The notes below the pieces were generated by a model. The model had not been told where the DNA came from and ran no database searches. It saw only the letters and a program-made list of their open reading frames with translations. 64,000 bases of DNA from Oceanirhabdus sp. W0125-5 (GTDB taxonomy: Bacteria > Bacillota > Clostridia > Clostridiales > Clostridiaceae), in contig NZ_CP115913.1 in the NCBI RefSeq assembly GCF_027938815.1, forward strand, positions 5,366,001 to 5,430,000, in the 5' to 3' direction. Below, piece after piece: positions 1 to 7,193 of the stretch. The position numbers were made by a program, and so were the translations under genes. The stretch's first letter is position 1; the number at the start of each line of letters is the position of its first letter.

Positions 1-374
1 TCAAGTACTCTCTCCTTTAATTTTGTGAATACAATTCCTTCTTCATCTGTCCCTTTAAACAGTTCTCGTCCAAGCCCTTTTCTATCTATCACATCTTTAT
101 ATATCATGATTAATACTTTTTTAATCTTTTCTTTTCCAATAGCATCACTACCACATATTTTATCTACCTTTTCGAAGGTACTATTCCAACTATCAGTTAA
201 AATCTTTCTATATAATGTTTTTTTATTTGGAAAATAATTATATAAAGTTCCAACAGCAATTCCTACATCCTTTGAAATTGCTTTCATTTCAACCTTATCG
301 TATCCAAGTTTATAAAATAAGTTTAGTGCAGATTTATATATCTTCTCATCTAAGTTTTTTATAATTTTAGGCAT
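1..374 (-). CDS. TetR/AcrR family transcriptional regulator (C-terminus beyond window)
   Basis: The reading frame is open from an ATG at 374 to the window edge, so only the N-terminal ~124 residues are present. The start MPKIIKNLDEKIYKSALNLF is followed by a helix-turn-helix of TetR type (MKAISKDVGIAVGTLYNYFPNKKTLY), with the usual 'GVSxGTLYxYFxNKxxL' signature. An AAGGAG ribosome binding site lies just upstream. TetR proteins bind DNA as dimers and usually repress a neighbouring transporter or enzyme, released by a small ligand; the ligand is unknown here and the partner gene is outside the window. Two identical-type palindromes upstream suggest autoregulation. The family is clear; the target is not. 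Confidence 0.88.
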   Translation of the reverse strand, partial: MPKIIKNLDEKIYKSALNLFYKLGYDKVEMKAISKDVGIAVGTLYNYFPNKKTLYRKILTDSWNSTFEKVDKICGSDAIGKEKIKKVLIMIYKDVIDRKGLGRELFKGTDEEGIVFTKLKERVL

Positions 375-399
375 ATGTTTCTCCTTACTTTTTATTTTT

Positions 400-482
400 A
401 TGAATCTCCATTCATTTAAATAGTATATATTCATATTATACTCAAAAAACGTAAAAGTCAATTTAAATGAATCATAATTCAT
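400..482 (-). promoter_or_regulatory. Promoter of the TetR gene flanked by two ATGAAT-N4-ATTCAT operators
   Basis: Two 16-bp palindromes of the form ATGAAT-N4-ATTCAT lie at 400-415 and 467-482. Between them, on the minus strand, are a -35 TTGACT (456-461) and an overlapping TATAATAT -10 region (433-440), giving 15-17 bp spacing. Both palindromes are extended by ATTTAAAT on the side facing the promoter. This is a typical layout for a self-repressing TetR regulator. Binding is inferred. Confidence 0.6.
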
Positions 483-491
483 AATAAATTC

Positions 492-528
492 AAAAAAAAA
501 TCACCTCCACAGATAATCTGTATGAGGT
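492..528 (-). terminator. Intrinsic terminator of the ArsR-type regulator operon
   Basis: On the minus strand a stem ACCTC..ACAGAT / ATCTGT..GAGGT (503-528) is followed by a run of eight or more T (492-500). It lies about 45 bp after the stop of the gene at 572-1657. Confidence 0.75.
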
Positions 529-571
529 AATATTTATAAAATATATTAATAAGACATTATTCTTTTACTTT

Positions 572-1657
572 TTATTTCATCAAATCCTGTAATTCAAAAT
601 CCTCTACAATTCCTTTTATTAGATTTTTTAAAGTTTCCTCATCTAATTCAAAAGATTTTTTCTTATCTCCTTTAGTAACTTTTAGTAGCTTATAGGTTTT
701 CATAAGGTTTAAGTGATATGACACTGTTGCCGCAGTAAGCTCTAATTCCTTTGCAATATCATTTGCACTTATTTCAGGATTCTCAACTATTAATTTGATA
801 ATATTATACTTAGTCTTATCACCTAAGGTCTTCATAATTCTTAATTTCTTTTCAAGTTCAAATTCTTTTCTCTCTTTTATCTTATTAAAAAGTTCTTCTA
901 CTTTGTATCCCCAATGCAATAAAATTTTATCTTCAATTTCTCTCATCATAATCTTATCACCACAAACATAACTTAGAGAAAGAATACATGTAGAATTTTT
1001 CAAGTGTTCTTTATCAAAATAATCATCAACTATACTGTTCAAAAAGTCTACTCCACCACTTTCAATATTTTTTTCGAAGATTTTTCTATAATCACTTATT
1101 TCAACTTCTCCCTGTCTCCATAATATATTGAATTCTTTTTTTAACTTTTCCATAAATTCTACATATTCTTTTATATATTTCACAGGCTCTTCAATTGCAC
1201 AAAAAATATTCCATTTCATACTTGATGATAAAGTTGTATTTTTAACTGTTGATAATAAAAAATTCTTATCCTTGTATTTTTCTTCCATAATGTAACCCTT
1301 TATCATTTCCTTCTTACCAACAATTTTCATCAACACTATCATTAAATTCTTTCTTATTGTATTCTCATCTAAATCTAAGGCTTTATTGAGATATTCATCA
1401 ATATCATTACTTTCTAATAATATATTCCCTCCAATAATTTCAATTATAGGGTTAAACTCTTGAGAGTAGAATTTATCTATAACTTCAAAGTGATTCTTCA
1501 TCTTTTTCTGAATTTCTTTAGTTAATTCCTCATATTGCTCTAAATCAACATCTTCAAAAAATGGATTTTGCTCCAACTCTTCAAGAAATCTTCCCATGTA
1601 AGGATAATAAACAAAATCCACAATCTTAGCTAACTTATTATTTATAACTATTTTCAT
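572..1657 (-). CDS. ArsR-type winged-helix regulator with large helical N-terminal domain (paralogue 1)
   Basis: About 361 residues. The C-terminal ~90 residues form an ArsR-type winged helix (MKTLGDKTKYNIIKLIVENP, then ISANDIAKELELTAATVSYHLNLM), the DNA recognition part. The first ~270 residues are predicted mostly helical and match no domain I recognise. The start MKIVINNKLAKIVDFVYYPY matches that of the adjacent paralogue, so I prefer the ATG at 1657 over one six codons upstream (1675). It follows the paralogue by 26-44 bp without a promoter, so the two are co-transcribed. No metal-binding ELCVCDL-type motif is present, so metal sensing is unlikely; the long N-terminal domain may sense another ligand, possibly a peptide (inference). 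Confidence 0.8.
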   Translation of the reverse strand: MKIVINNKLAKIVDFVYYPYMGRFLEELEQNPFFEDVDLEQYEELTKEIQKKMKNHFEVIDKFYSQEFNPIIEIIGGNILLESNDIDEYLNKALDLDENTIRKNLMIVLMKIVGKKEMIKGYIMEEKYKDKNFLLSTVKNTTLSSSMKWNIFCAIEEPVKYIKEYVEFMEKLKKEFNILWRQGEVEISDYRKIFEKNIESGGVDFLNSIVDDYFDKEHLKNSTCILSLSYVCGDKIMMREIEDKILLHWGYKVEELFNKIKERKEFELEKKLRIMKTLGDKTKYNIIKLIVENPEISANDIAKELELTAATVSYHLNLMKTYKLLKVTKGDKKKSFELDEETLKNLIKGIVEDFELQDLMK

Positions 1658-1701
1658 TCTTATCAATCCTATCATTGTTATTTTTCTTATTCCTAAATTA
1701 A

Positions 1702-2796
1702 TTAGTTTTCACTATACTCCAATTTAAAATCATGAATAATTCCTTGAAGGAAATCAACCAGTGTACTTTTATCTATTTCATAAGAATTTTTCTTATTTGT
1801 TTTAGTTATCTTTAAGATCTTATATGTGCTCATTAAATTAATATGATATGATACTGTTGCTCCAGTAAGTTCTAATTGTTCTATAATATCATTAGCACAT
1901 ATCTCTGGATTTTCAGCTATTAGTTTAAGCATTTTATACTTGGTTTTATCACCTAATGTTTTAATTACCCTTAATCTATTTTCAAATTCAAATTCTTTTC
2001 TTCTCATTAAATATTCATAAGCTTCTTCTACTTTATATCCCCAATGAAATAATAGGGTATTATCAAACTCCATTAATCTGATTGTAGCAGCTTCAAAATA
2101 ACTCAAACACATAATAGCACTATCAAAAAATTTAAGATTATCTTCCTTAATAAGCTCACCTGATATTCTATTTAAAAAATCCATTCCATGGTTTTCTAAT
2201 TCTTTTACAAAACCTTCTCTATATTTTTTAATTTCTTTATCTGCTTGGATCCACATCTCATCAAAATTTGGTTTAATCTTTCTCATGAATTCTACATATT
2301 CTTCAATATATCCTTTGGGATTATCAATAGCACATAACAGCGCCCACTTCATACTTGGTGATAATGCTGTACTTTTTATTAAAGTTAACATATAATCTTT
2401 ATCTTTATACTTTTCTTCTCTGACATCATTTTCAATCATTTCCTGTTTATCAAGGATATCTAATAAAAGCTTAATCATATTTTTATTAATAATTTCTACG
2501 TCTAAACCTAGTACTCTACTTAAATAATCATCTATATCAGCACTTTGGAATAAAACATCTTTTCCAATAATATATGATATTATTGCTCCATCTGTTGAGT
2601 AAAATTTTTCTATAACCTCAAAGTAACCTTTCATCTTTTTCTTTGTATTCTGTAAAATTTCTTCATAACCTTCCACTTCATAATCTATATCATCATATGC
2701 TTCACTTGATAATATCTCATCACAAAACCTCCCTACATAGGGATAATAAATAAAATCTAAAATTTTTGATAACTTATCATTAATTGAAATTTTCAT
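1702..2796 (-). CDS. ArsR-type winged-helix regulator with large helical N-terminal domain (paralogue 2)
   Basis: 364 residues, alignable end to end with the next gene downstream. It starts MKISINDKLSKILDFIYYPY and ends with a winged helix (VIKTLGDKTKYKMLKLIAEN, then ICANDIIEQLELTGATVSYHINLM). An AAAGGTGG ribosome binding site precedes the ATG. Its promoter at 2878-2907 carries the same palindrome as the peptide/exporter promoter at 5243-5272, so one or both paralogues probably repress both transcripts, including their own. Tandem paralogues could form a heterodimer or split sensing tasks (inference). The family is sure at the HTH level; the N-terminal domain is not recognised. Confidence 0.8.
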   Translation of the reverse strand: MKISINDKLSKILDFIYYPYVGRFCDEILSSEAYDDIDYEVEGYEEILQNTKKKMKGYFEVIEKFYSTDGAIISYIIGKDVLFQSADIDDYLSRVLGLDVEIINKNMIKLLLDILDKQEMIENDVREEKYKDKDYMLTLIKSTALSPSMKWALLCAIDNPKGYIEEYVEFMRKIKPNFDEMWIQADKEIKKYREGFVKELENHGMDFLNRISGELIKEDNLKFFDSAIMCLSYFEAATIRLMEFDNTLLFHWGYKVEEAYEYLMRRKEFEFENRLRVIKTLGDKTKYKMLKLIAENPEICANDIIEQLELTGATVSYHINLMSTYKILKITKTNKKNSYEIDKSTLVDFLQGIIHDFKLEYSEN

Positions 2797-2877
2797 GTGT
2801 CCATTCCACCTTTTATAATTTAAAACAAATTTCGAATCTACTTATTTATTTAACATTCTTAATTTTCATCTAATTAC

Positions 2878-2907
2878 ATTATATAATTAGATAAAAATCT
2901 AAGTCAA
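2878..2907 (-). promoter_or_regulatory. Promoter with operator for the two ArsR-type regulators
   Basis: On the minus strand: -35 TTGACT (2902-2907), 18-bp spacer, -10 TATAAT (2878-2883). The spacer holds the palindrome TTAGAT-N4-ATCTAA (2887-2902). Spacing and sequence match the promoter at 5243-5272 almost base for base. The operator position, between -35 and -10, is typical for repression by occlusion. Confidence 0.75.
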
Positions 2908-2969
2908 TGATTACATGTGAAAATTTTACAAATATATCAGATTTTCATCTCTTTATTTTCTTAATATTA

Positions 2970-3008
2970 TTAAGAAAACTACCTTTACGAGGGCAATAAA
3001 AGGTAGTT
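2970..3008 (-). terminator. Intrinsic terminator after the MFS exporter
   Basis: Inverted repeat AACTACCTTT / AAAGGTAGTT (2977-2986 and 2999-3008), followed on the minus strand by TTCTTAATA. It sits 13 bp after the exporter stop codon and separates the exporter transcript from the regulator promoter. Confidence 0.65.
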
Positions 3009-3021
3009 CATCTCAAATCTA

Positions 3022-4380
3022 TTATATTTCTTTTATTTCTTTTTTCCTAGATATTGATAATGTTAATATAAGCATAATACTCCCCGCTAATATTGGTGTT
3101 ATAAATACAGGTAAGTATTCCATCATGAATCCAGATAATAAAAATGCAACAGGCATAGCAGCTAATGTAATCATAGGTAATATACTAAATACCCTTCCCC
3201 TTTTATCTGCAGGAACCATCTTCTGAAGTGTAACGCTTATTGGAATATTAAAGGTTGTTAATGCCATAGATGTACCTGCATATAATATAATAAATACTAT
3301 AAAGTAACCAGTCATAGACAAGTTTACTAGCCCTGGTATAATAAGCATACCAATAATAATTATTGATATACTGGTTACGCTCAATCCAAAAACAAGTTTT
3401 CTATAAATGCTCTTTGCTTCTGGCAAAACAGAAATCACCATTGCAGTCACTAATGTAGCCGCTGGAAATGCCATATTTATTATTCCAATAATCTTTGGAG
3501 AAAAACCTATAACATTCATCATAATATAATTTCCAGGTAATGTTATTCCCATTCCAACGAAAAAGTTAAATGCTAAGAAATACATCACTAATGTTGCTAA
3601 CCACTTTTCATTTTTGATATATTTTATTCCCTCAACAAAATTACCCCAGTACTCTTTTAAATTTGTTATTATTGATTTTTTTTCTACTACTTCATTAATT
3701 TCTTCATCTTCATAGTCTTTAATCAGATTATTTTCTTGATTAATTAACTCTTCATTTATCATTTTCTCAACATTAAAATTCAAGAACATCTCTGAAATCC
3801 CTGATAATATGAATGATATTCCATTTACCAACAAAAATAGTCTAATGTCTATTAATGCAAATACAACTCCTCCAATAAATGGACCTGATATTCTAGTTAT
3901 TGATGAAACTGCCTCATTCCATGAATTTATCTTAGTTAATTTTTCCTTGTTCACTAAAGAAGGAATAGACGCTTGCATTGGTGTATCAAAAAAAACAGTA
4001 CAAACTGATAGTAAAAATGTAGCTATATATATATTTATTATTTGAAGACCATTTATCACTGATACTCCATATAATGCTAAAATCAATATTCCACTTAATA
4101 TATCCATAGAAACTATCATCTTTTTCTTATCTATCTTGTCTGCAATCACCCCTGAAATAGGTGAAAATAATACCATCGGTAATACTATTAATGCCATATT
4201 TATTGAAAAACTCATACTAGATCCAGTCTTTGATAAAATATACATACTCATAGCAAAAGAATAAATACCTGATCCAAAAAGTGATACCAATCTCCCCATT
4301 AGAAGTATAATGATATTCATGTTTATTGCATTATTCAATCGTCTATCCCCGCAATTATCTGTTAAAATATTAGCTTCCAT
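3022..4380 (-). CDS. MFS exporter (DHA3/macrolide-efflux-like)
   Basis: About 452 residues with some 12 hydrophobic segments. The first loop carries the MFS signature GVIADKIDKKKMIV (compare GxLaDrxxrkkxx), and an acidic cytoplasmic loop (residues ~215-240, NQENNLIKDYEDEEINEVVE) lies between the two six-helix halves. The general build fits DHA3-type drug/proton antiporters. The GAGGAG site is 8 bp before the ATG at 4380; a GTG three codons upstream is less likely. It is the last gene after four tiny peptide genes read the same way, with its terminator at 2970-3008, so it may export those peptides or protect against them (inference). The cargo cannot be read from the sequence. Confidence 0.85.
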   Translation of the reverse strand: MEANILTDNCGDRRLNNAINMNIIILLMGRLVSLFGSGIYSFAMSMYILSKTGSSMSFSINMALIVLPMVLFSPISGVIADKIDKKKMIVSMDILSGILILALYGVSVINGLQIINIYIATFLLSVCTVFFDTPMQASIPSLVNKEKLTKINSWNEAVSSITRISGPFIGGVVFALIDIRLFLLVNGISFILSGISEMFLNFNVEKMINEELINQENNLIKDYEDEEINEVVEKKSIITNLKEYWGNFVEGIKYIKNEKWLATLVMYFLAFNFFVGMGITLPGNYIMMNVIGFSPKIIGIINMAFPAATLVTAMVISVLPEAKSIYRKLVFGLSVTSISIIIIGMLIIPGLVNLSMTGYFIVFIILYAGTSMALTTFNIPISVTLQKMVPADKRGRVFSILPMITLAAMPVAFLLSGFMMEYLPVFITPILAGSIMLILTLSISRKKEIKEI

Positions 4381-4447
4381 ATTAACCACTCCTCAATCAG
4401 TAATTTTTCTAGCCCTCATATCCCCAAATTTTATGCTTATTACTACC

Positions 4448-4603
4448 TTATTTTTTATATCTTACTACTTCCGCATAGCCACCAGATATACCAAAATTAT
4501 TATATATAACTTCTATAACTTCTTTTTCACCATTTTCATGATATCTCAACAAATAGTCTTTATTGTTTTTATTTTCTGATTTTTTATTTGCTAGTTTTTT
4601 CAT
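4448..4603 (-). CDS. Small peptide A, duplicate of peptide B (51 aa)
   Basis: A 51-codon frame that is too short for most gene callers. It begins MKKLANKKSENKNNKD and ends GISGGYAEVVRYKK. The ribosome binding site AGGAGTGAATTTA precedes the ATG. It is a tandem copy of the gene at 4616-4771: residues 17-51 differ at only two positions (Gly25/Ser and Gly41/Val), while the first 16 diverge. Substitutions conserving an unbroken frame and the repeated ribosome binding site argue that it is translated. There is no Cys, no signal peptide and no double-glycine leader. It lies 67 bp upstream of the MFS exporter. The function is unknown; a secreted signal or bacteriocin precursor is possible but not shown. 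Confidence 0.72.
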   Translation of the reverse strand: MKKLANKKSENKNNKDYLLRYHENGEKEVIEVIYNNFGISGGYAEVVRYKK

Positions 4604-4615
4604 TAAATTCACTCC

Positions 4616-4771
4616 TTATTTTTTATATCGTACTACTTCCGCATAACCAACAGATATACCAAAATTATTATATATAACCTCTATAACTTCTTTTTCACTA
4701 TTTTCATGATATCTCAATAAATAATCTTGATTGTTTTTATTTTTTAATTTTCTATTTACTATATTTTTCAT
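4616..4771 (-). CDS. Small peptide B, duplicate of peptide A (51 aa)
   Basis: A 51-codon frame, MKNIVNRKLKNKNNQD at the start and GISVGYAEVVRYKK at the end. It carries the same AGGAGTGAATTTA leader before its ATG as peptide A, so the duplicated unit is about 168 bp and includes the ribosome binding site. The basic N-terminus is followed by a block YLLRYHEN and then EKEVIEVIYNNFGIS shared with A. It is third of four peptide genes in one leftward transcript ending in the MFS exporter. The function is unknown. Confidence 0.72.
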   Translation of the reverse strand: MKNIVNRKLKNKNNQDYLLRYHENSEKEVIEVIYNNFGISVGYAEVVRYKK

Positions 4772-4811
4772 TAAATTCACTCCTTATTTTTTATTTGCTA
4801 CTATTTTCATA

Positions 4812-4964
4812 TTAAAACTTCACGCACATAGTAAAAATACAAATTCTATTATCATCTACATATTCTTTTTCATTCCTGGGTGAATACAATAATGTATTAT
4901 ATATTACATTTTCTAGCTTGGATTTTTTATTATATTCTGATATATTTTTTAATCTAAATCCCAT
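4812..4964 (-). CDS. Small peptide C with Cys-containing hydrophobic tail (50 aa)
   Basis: A 50-codon frame starting MGFRLKNISEYNKKSKLEN and ending NRICIFTMCVKF. The ribosome binding site AGGATG is 8-9 bp before the ATG. The N-terminal part is charged; the last 11 residues are hydrophobic with two cysteines five apart and a terminal Phe. Peptide D has the same plan: a short charged head and a Cys/aromatic tail ending in Phe. An operator-like palindrome lies 37-52 bp upstream. The function is unknown; a precursor processed to a small C-terminal product is a guess. Confidence 0.6.
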   Translation of the reverse strand: MGFRLKNISEYNKKSKLENVIYNTLLYSPRNEKEYVDDNRICIFTMCVKF

Positions 4965-5000
4965 CTTATTCACATCCTATTAATTTCTCTAATAAATTTC

Positions 5001-5016
5001 TTAGACAATTATCTAA
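5001..5016. promoter_or_regulatory. Operator-type palindrome between peptides D and C
   Basis: TTAGAC-N4-ATCTAA, with an overlapping second palindrome ATCTAAATTAGAT (5011-5023). It matches the promoter operators at 2887, 5252 and 5451, but the expected -35 and -10 positions are degenerate (CTAATT and ATTTAT), so it looks like an internal binding site or a decayed promoter. Confidence 0.5.
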
Positions 5017-5039
5017 ATTAGATAAATCATTTAATTTTT

Positions 5040-5177
5040 CTAAAACCACATTATAGTGTTATAGTACAAACAAGTCCATTCTGTATCTTCATAGAGGCCT
5101 TTAGGCATATTACTATTACTGTCTAATATACCATTCTGATTTTCTTTTGAAAAAATTCTTTTAAATTTTAATTCCAT
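5040..5177 (-). CDS. Small peptide D, first gene of the peptide/exporter transcript (45 aa)
   Basis: A 45-codon frame, MELKFKRIFSKENQNG at the start and EDTEWTCLYYNTIMWF at the end. A strong GAGGTGG site lies 5 bp before the ATG, and the promoter at 5243-5272 places the predicted transcript start about 60 bp upstream. The tail is rich in aromatic residues with one Cys. It resembles peptide C in size, charged head and Phe end, but has little direct identity with it. No known leader motif is seen. The function is unknown. Confidence 0.62.
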   Translation of the reverse strand: MELKFKRIFSKENQNGILDSNSNMPKGLYEDTEWTCLYYNTIMWF

Positions 5178-5242
5178 TCAAACCACCTCATATCTTAGAT
5201 TTTATTCTAGTTTTATTTATTTTTTAACTTTTTTCTAATTAG

Positions 5243-5272
5243 ATTATACACTTAGATAATCATCTAAGTCAA
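5243..5272 (-). promoter_or_regulatory. Promoter with operator for the peptide D-C-B-A/MFS transcript
   Basis: On the minus strand: -35 TTGACT (5267-5272), 18-bp spacer, -10 TATAAT (5243-5248). The palindrome TTAGAT-N4-ATCTAA (5252-5267) fills the spacer. The arrangement is the same as at 2878-2907, upstream of the ArsR-type regulators, which points to one shared regulon. Confidence 0.75.
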
Positions 5273-5441
5273 TACTTTTTTTAATATTTTTTACAATTTT
5301 ATGTAATTTATTTTTTTCACCCATAATTCTTATGAAATATGCGTTTAAACTAACTTTATTGAACATTAATTACATTCCAATCATTTATCATTTCAAAAAT
5401 ATTATTGAGACTAATGCCTTTTATTACCTCTTTCTAATTAC

Positions 5442-5471
5442 ATTATATGCTTAGACATTCATCTAAGTTAC
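5442..5471 (-). promoter_or_regulatory. Second upstream promoter/operator copy without a clear gene behind it
   Basis: -10 TATAAT (5442-5447), 18-bp spacer holding TTAGAC-N4-ATCTAA (5451-5466), and a weak -35 GTAACT. The flanking CTAATTACATTATA is also shared with the other copies. The 165 bp after it (5275-5440) hold no convincing frame with a ribosome binding site, so this may be a remnant of a deleted peptide gene or a distal promoter. Confidence 0.5.
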
Positions 5472-5503
5472 TATTTTTTTTATAAAATTATCTTTTTTTT
5501 GCA

Positions 5504-5539
5504 AATAAAAAAACTTTCGAAATACCCCTTCGAAAGTTT
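5504..5539 (-). terminator. Intrinsic terminator of the membrane protein gene
   Basis: Stem AAACTTTCGAA / TTCGAAAGTTT (5511-5521 and 5529-5539) followed on the minus strand by seven T. It lies about 60 bp past the stop at 5601 and insulates the peptide locus from upstream transcription. Confidence 0.75.
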
Positions 5540-5600
5540 CTAATTTTTAATTTATTATGCATTCATCTAATTTAATCTCTATAACTCAAAGATATATTTA

Positions 5601-6287
5601 TTATTCTTCTTTATTTTTATAAATTAAATATACAATAAAATGTAATAAAATTAATACTCCAAATACCCCAGCAGCAACATACTTTAAATTATCAGGTAAA
5701 ATTATCAATGCCGAAACAAGTGATATTAAATATAAAACTATTAATGCCATCATGTAGTGTATTTGTCCCTGACCAATATTAACTAATAACACAATATGAA
5801 AAATTAAGGTAATAACTTCTCTTATATAATTTATGGAGGTATATACTGTTGGAACACCCCCAAAATAATTTGCAATAATTAATATATTCATTAACAATAA
5901 GAAAAATAATAATCCTCTACTTTTAGAATATGGATTTACCCATACTTTTCTTGTACCAATAAATTTTCTACCCGTTACTTTTTCTCCCCATGTTATGAAT
6001 CCTACTCGATCAGATAAAAAAATACCATAAAACATTACTATAACTAGTGTTACTATCAATAAAATAATACCATTTTGTCTACAGAAAAAATCCTTTTGAA
6101 CTAATTCTTCTCCCATAAATGTATTTATTAAAGATAATAATCCTAAATATATGGAGTAAACTATAACCAAATTAACTATACCTGCAATGATTCCATGAGG
6201 TTTTGATTCCTCATATTTAAACACTCTTCTACTTCCTCTACCTATGCCGTACACTCTGTTCCTCCTATATTGTTTATATCCAAACAA
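5601..6287 (-). CDS. Integral membrane protein, RDD-like
   Basis: 228 residues with about six hydrophobic segments after a basic, cytoplasmic head (QYRRNRVYGIGRGSRRVFKY). The stretch GEKVTGRKFIGTRKVWVNPY between the third and fourth segments recalls the 'GxxxxGxKxxGlrVv' turn of RDD-type membrane proteins, but the match is loose. The start is a TTG with AGGA five bases upstream; no ATG is available nearby. It is the sole gene between its own terminator and the methyltransferase upstream. The function is not recognised. Confidence 0.65.
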   Translation of the reverse strand: MFGYKQYRRNRVYGIGRGSRRVFKYEESKPHGIIAGIVNLVIVYSIYLGLLSLINTFMGEELVQKDFFCRQNGIILLIVTLVIVMFYGIFLSDRVGFITWGEKVTGRKFIGTRKVWVNPYSKSRGLLFFLLLMNILIIANYFGGVPTVYTSINYIREVITLIFHIVLLVNIGQGQIHYMMALIVLYLISLVSALIILPDNLKYVAAGVFGVLILLHFIVYLIYKNKEE

Positions 6288-6389
6288 TGATATCCTATAA
6301 AATCACTCTCTTTTTATTCCTTAATATTAATTCTATAGTTTTTTTCTCAACATTTCAATTATTATCTTTTATTAACATATATCTTAAGG

Positions 6390-7118
6390 TTATCTTTTAA
6401 TTGCTTCTAGAGTATATGATGGAACTTCCATTCCACCTACTTTAACTGCTTTAGTTGTCAATTTCTTTCTCTGTTCCTCTATATAATTAATAAAATGTTT
6501 GTTCTCTATCCCATCTAAGTACTTATCTACTCTAATATTAAAAAACTCTAAACAATCTTGCCCTTGAAACAAATGAGCATCACATTTAACTTCAATCTGT
6601 TCAAATCCAAGAATATGTAAAATCTGCTTCAATATTTCATGATTATATTCCTTATACAACTTACTACCCTTATACATCTCTATCTCTCTGAGAATTTTCC
6701 ACTTCTCTGCCCAAATTTCTTGTCTTTGATTGCTTATATCATAAATAGGAAATTCTTCTTCTATATGAATGACTCCTCCTTGTTTCAGCACTTTCCTGAA
6801 CTTATCTAAAGCCAAAATACCTTGTCCAACTTCTGAGTTGATTGCGCATAATGTATAATTACATACAATGAAATCCACACTCTTTTCTTCTATACCATTC
6901 AACTCTACTGCACCAGTTTCTATAAACTCCATTTCAACTCCTGTATCTTTCAACTCTTCATTTACTCTCTTAAAATTTCCTCCATAAATATCGGTTGAGA
7001 TTAATTTTGCTCCTTTATAATTCTTAAGTATATCTGCCAGTATTTTTGTTGTTCTCCCTCTTCCTGTCCCAATTTCTAATATAGTTTTATTTGTAAAATC
7101 TTTATTATAAATACTCAT
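6390..7118 (-). CDS. Class I SAM-dependent methyltransferase
   Basis: 242 residues. Motif I is clear (ILEIGTGRGRTTKILADIL), with the acidic loop of motif II (LISTDIYGG) and the motif IV region (VDFIVCNYTLCAI). The C-terminal third has no recognised domain. AGGAGG six bases before the ATG at 7118 decides the start; the ATG at 7142 has no such site. It binds S-adenosylmethionine by fold; the acceptor cannot be told. Last gene of a leftward pair with the hydrolase at 7194-8132, though a terminator-like hairpin stands between them. Confidence 0.82.
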   Translation of the reverse strand: MSIYNKDFTNKTILEIGTGRGRTTKILADILKNYKGAKLISTDIYGGNFKRVNEELKDTGVEMEFIETGAVELNGIEEKSVDFIVCNYTLCAINSEVGQGILALDKFRKVLKQGGVIHIEEEFPIYDISNQRQEIWAEKWKILREIEMYKGSKLYKEYNHEILKQILHILGFEQIEVKCDAHLFQGQDCLEFFNIRVDKYLDGIENKHFINYIEEQRKKLTTKAVKVGGMEVPSYTLEAIKR

Positions 7119-7142
7119 ATTATTCCTCCTAAGGCATTTCAA

Positions 7143-7180
7143 AAGAAAATATCACCCTAATCTATAGGATGATATTTCTA
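7143..7180 (-). terminator. Terminator-like hairpin after the alpha/beta hydrolase
   Basis: Stem AAATATCATCC / GGGTGATATTT with one mismatch, followed on the minus strand by TTCTTTT. It lies 14 bp past the hydrolase stop. Confidence 0.55.
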
Positions 7181-7193
7181 TTTTAACATATTT

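Noticed and set aside
572..2796. Metal-sensing ArsR/SmtB function for the tandem regulators
   Set aside because: The usual cysteine motif of the alpha-3 or alpha-5 metal sites is absent from the winged-helix domain.
3809..4045. Plus-strand frame inside the MFS gene
   Set aside because: It is antisense to conserved transporter sequence, has no ribosome binding site and no recognisable product.
5275..5441. A fifth peptide gene behind the outermost operator
   Set aside because: The only ATG frames are 11 codons, or about 26 codons running across the next promoter, and neither has a ribosome binding site.
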